Source of the DNA: CAYNFQ01 sp964396715
GTDB lineage: Bacteria; Patescibacteriota; Microgenomatia; Daviesbacterales; UBA10151
Assembly: GCA_964396715.1 (NCBI GenBank)
Contig: CAYNFQ010000016.1
Coordinates: 1-27,920 of the forward strand
Length of the DNA stretch: 27,920 nucleotides
Direction of reading: 5' to 3'
The translations under genes and the position numbers were made by a program. How positions within the stretch are numbered: position 1 is the stretch's first letter; each line of letters begins with the position of its first letter. Positions 27,657 through 27,920 of the stretch are shown here, piece by piece. The notes under the pieces were generated by a model. The model was not told the DNA's origin. It did no database searches and saw only the letters and a program-made list of their open reading frames with translations.

Positions 27657-27920
27657 GGAGTTAAATTGTAAAATTACCAAGTCAACAGCCTCAACATAAT
27701 TATAGGTAATTATTCATTAAAGAGGTTCTAACTTGATCCAAGACCCGCAGCTCGTTTCCTGTTTTCTGGTAGTCTAACACTGCTTGGAATATGGTGTTGA
27801 AGCTGAATACCAACTTTTATCCATTAAAAAGAGGTTTGAAAGATACTAGTTTGTCCCGACTGCGGGACAATTAGAGGTTTCTACTATCATTGAGGTCTTG
27901 ACAAACTGACTATTTAGTCA
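27657..27920. other. Gene-free end of window with one hairpin
   Basis: No coding region is supported. TTGTCCCG-ACTG-CGGGACAA at 27851-27870 is a perfect 8-bp hairpin of the dispersed-palindrome type, not followed by a T-run. TTGACA at 27898-27903 may be a -35 box for something beyond the window. Confidence 0.5.

Overview
The window looks like a chromosomal segment of a Candidate Phyla Radiation (Patescibacteria) bacterium, most likely of the Microgenomates type. This is inferred from gene content and style, not from a database search. Supporting signs are trimmed aminoacyl-tRNA synthetases (ThrRS without TGS/editing domains, PheRS beta without its OB and anticodon-binding domains), a MurT without the usual Cys4 ribbon, many promoters placed so that mRNAs would be leaderless or nearly so, tRNA genes mostly without encoded CCA, and many short palindromes and 7-nt tandem repeats sitting inside otherwise conserved genes.

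Layout. 1-3412: a small membrane protein with YKNPF repeats, a large secreted Cys-rich repeat protein with a Pro/Gly/Ser tail, then an unrecognised gene on the minus strand. 3455-6807: tRNA-Tyr, a bifunctional class A penicillin-binding protein, and a DUF5678-like/retropepsin-like pair. 13036 down to 6833 (minus strand): the classic translation operon thrS-infC-rpmI-rplT-pheS-pheT, with an extra 55-codon ORF between rpmI and rplT and a zinc metallopeptidase overlapping the end of pheT. 13182-16099: four minus-strand genes of mostly unknown function, tRNA-Val, and a tRNA 5'-half beside an HTH/LAGLIDADG-like gene. 16142-16345: a palindrome-interrupted tRNA-Leu fragment followed by intact tRNA-Leu. 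16346-20777 (minus): a cell-envelope block of gatD-murT (lipid II amidation), two lysozyme-like paralogues and yvcK. 20825-23566: tRNA-Leu/Leu/Val, glmS (UDP-GlcNAc precursor supply), tRNA-Phe, and two 133-bp tandem units carrying broken tRNA-Gly 5' halves ahead of the intact tRNA-Gly. 23638-27920: two GIY-YIG proteins, each 71 nt after a tRNA, an overlapping unknown/TraB-like gene pair, DUF378, a stand-alone EF-Tu domain-II-like protein, tRNA-Gln, and a frameshifted M24 peptidase.

Two themes join the genes. One is cell-wall building: PBP1, MurT/GatD, lysozyme-like proteins, YvcK and GlmS. The other is translation: the thrS-pheT operon and nine tRNAs. The most unusual signal is a set of tRNA 5'-half copies interrupted by, or ending at, palindromes in the D-arm and anticodon loop, found at three separate tRNA loci and accompanied by GIY-YIG or LAGLIDADG-like nuclease genes. 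Alongside it, heptanucleotide repeats and palindromic elements have been tolerated in frame inside pheS, gatD, murT and glmS.
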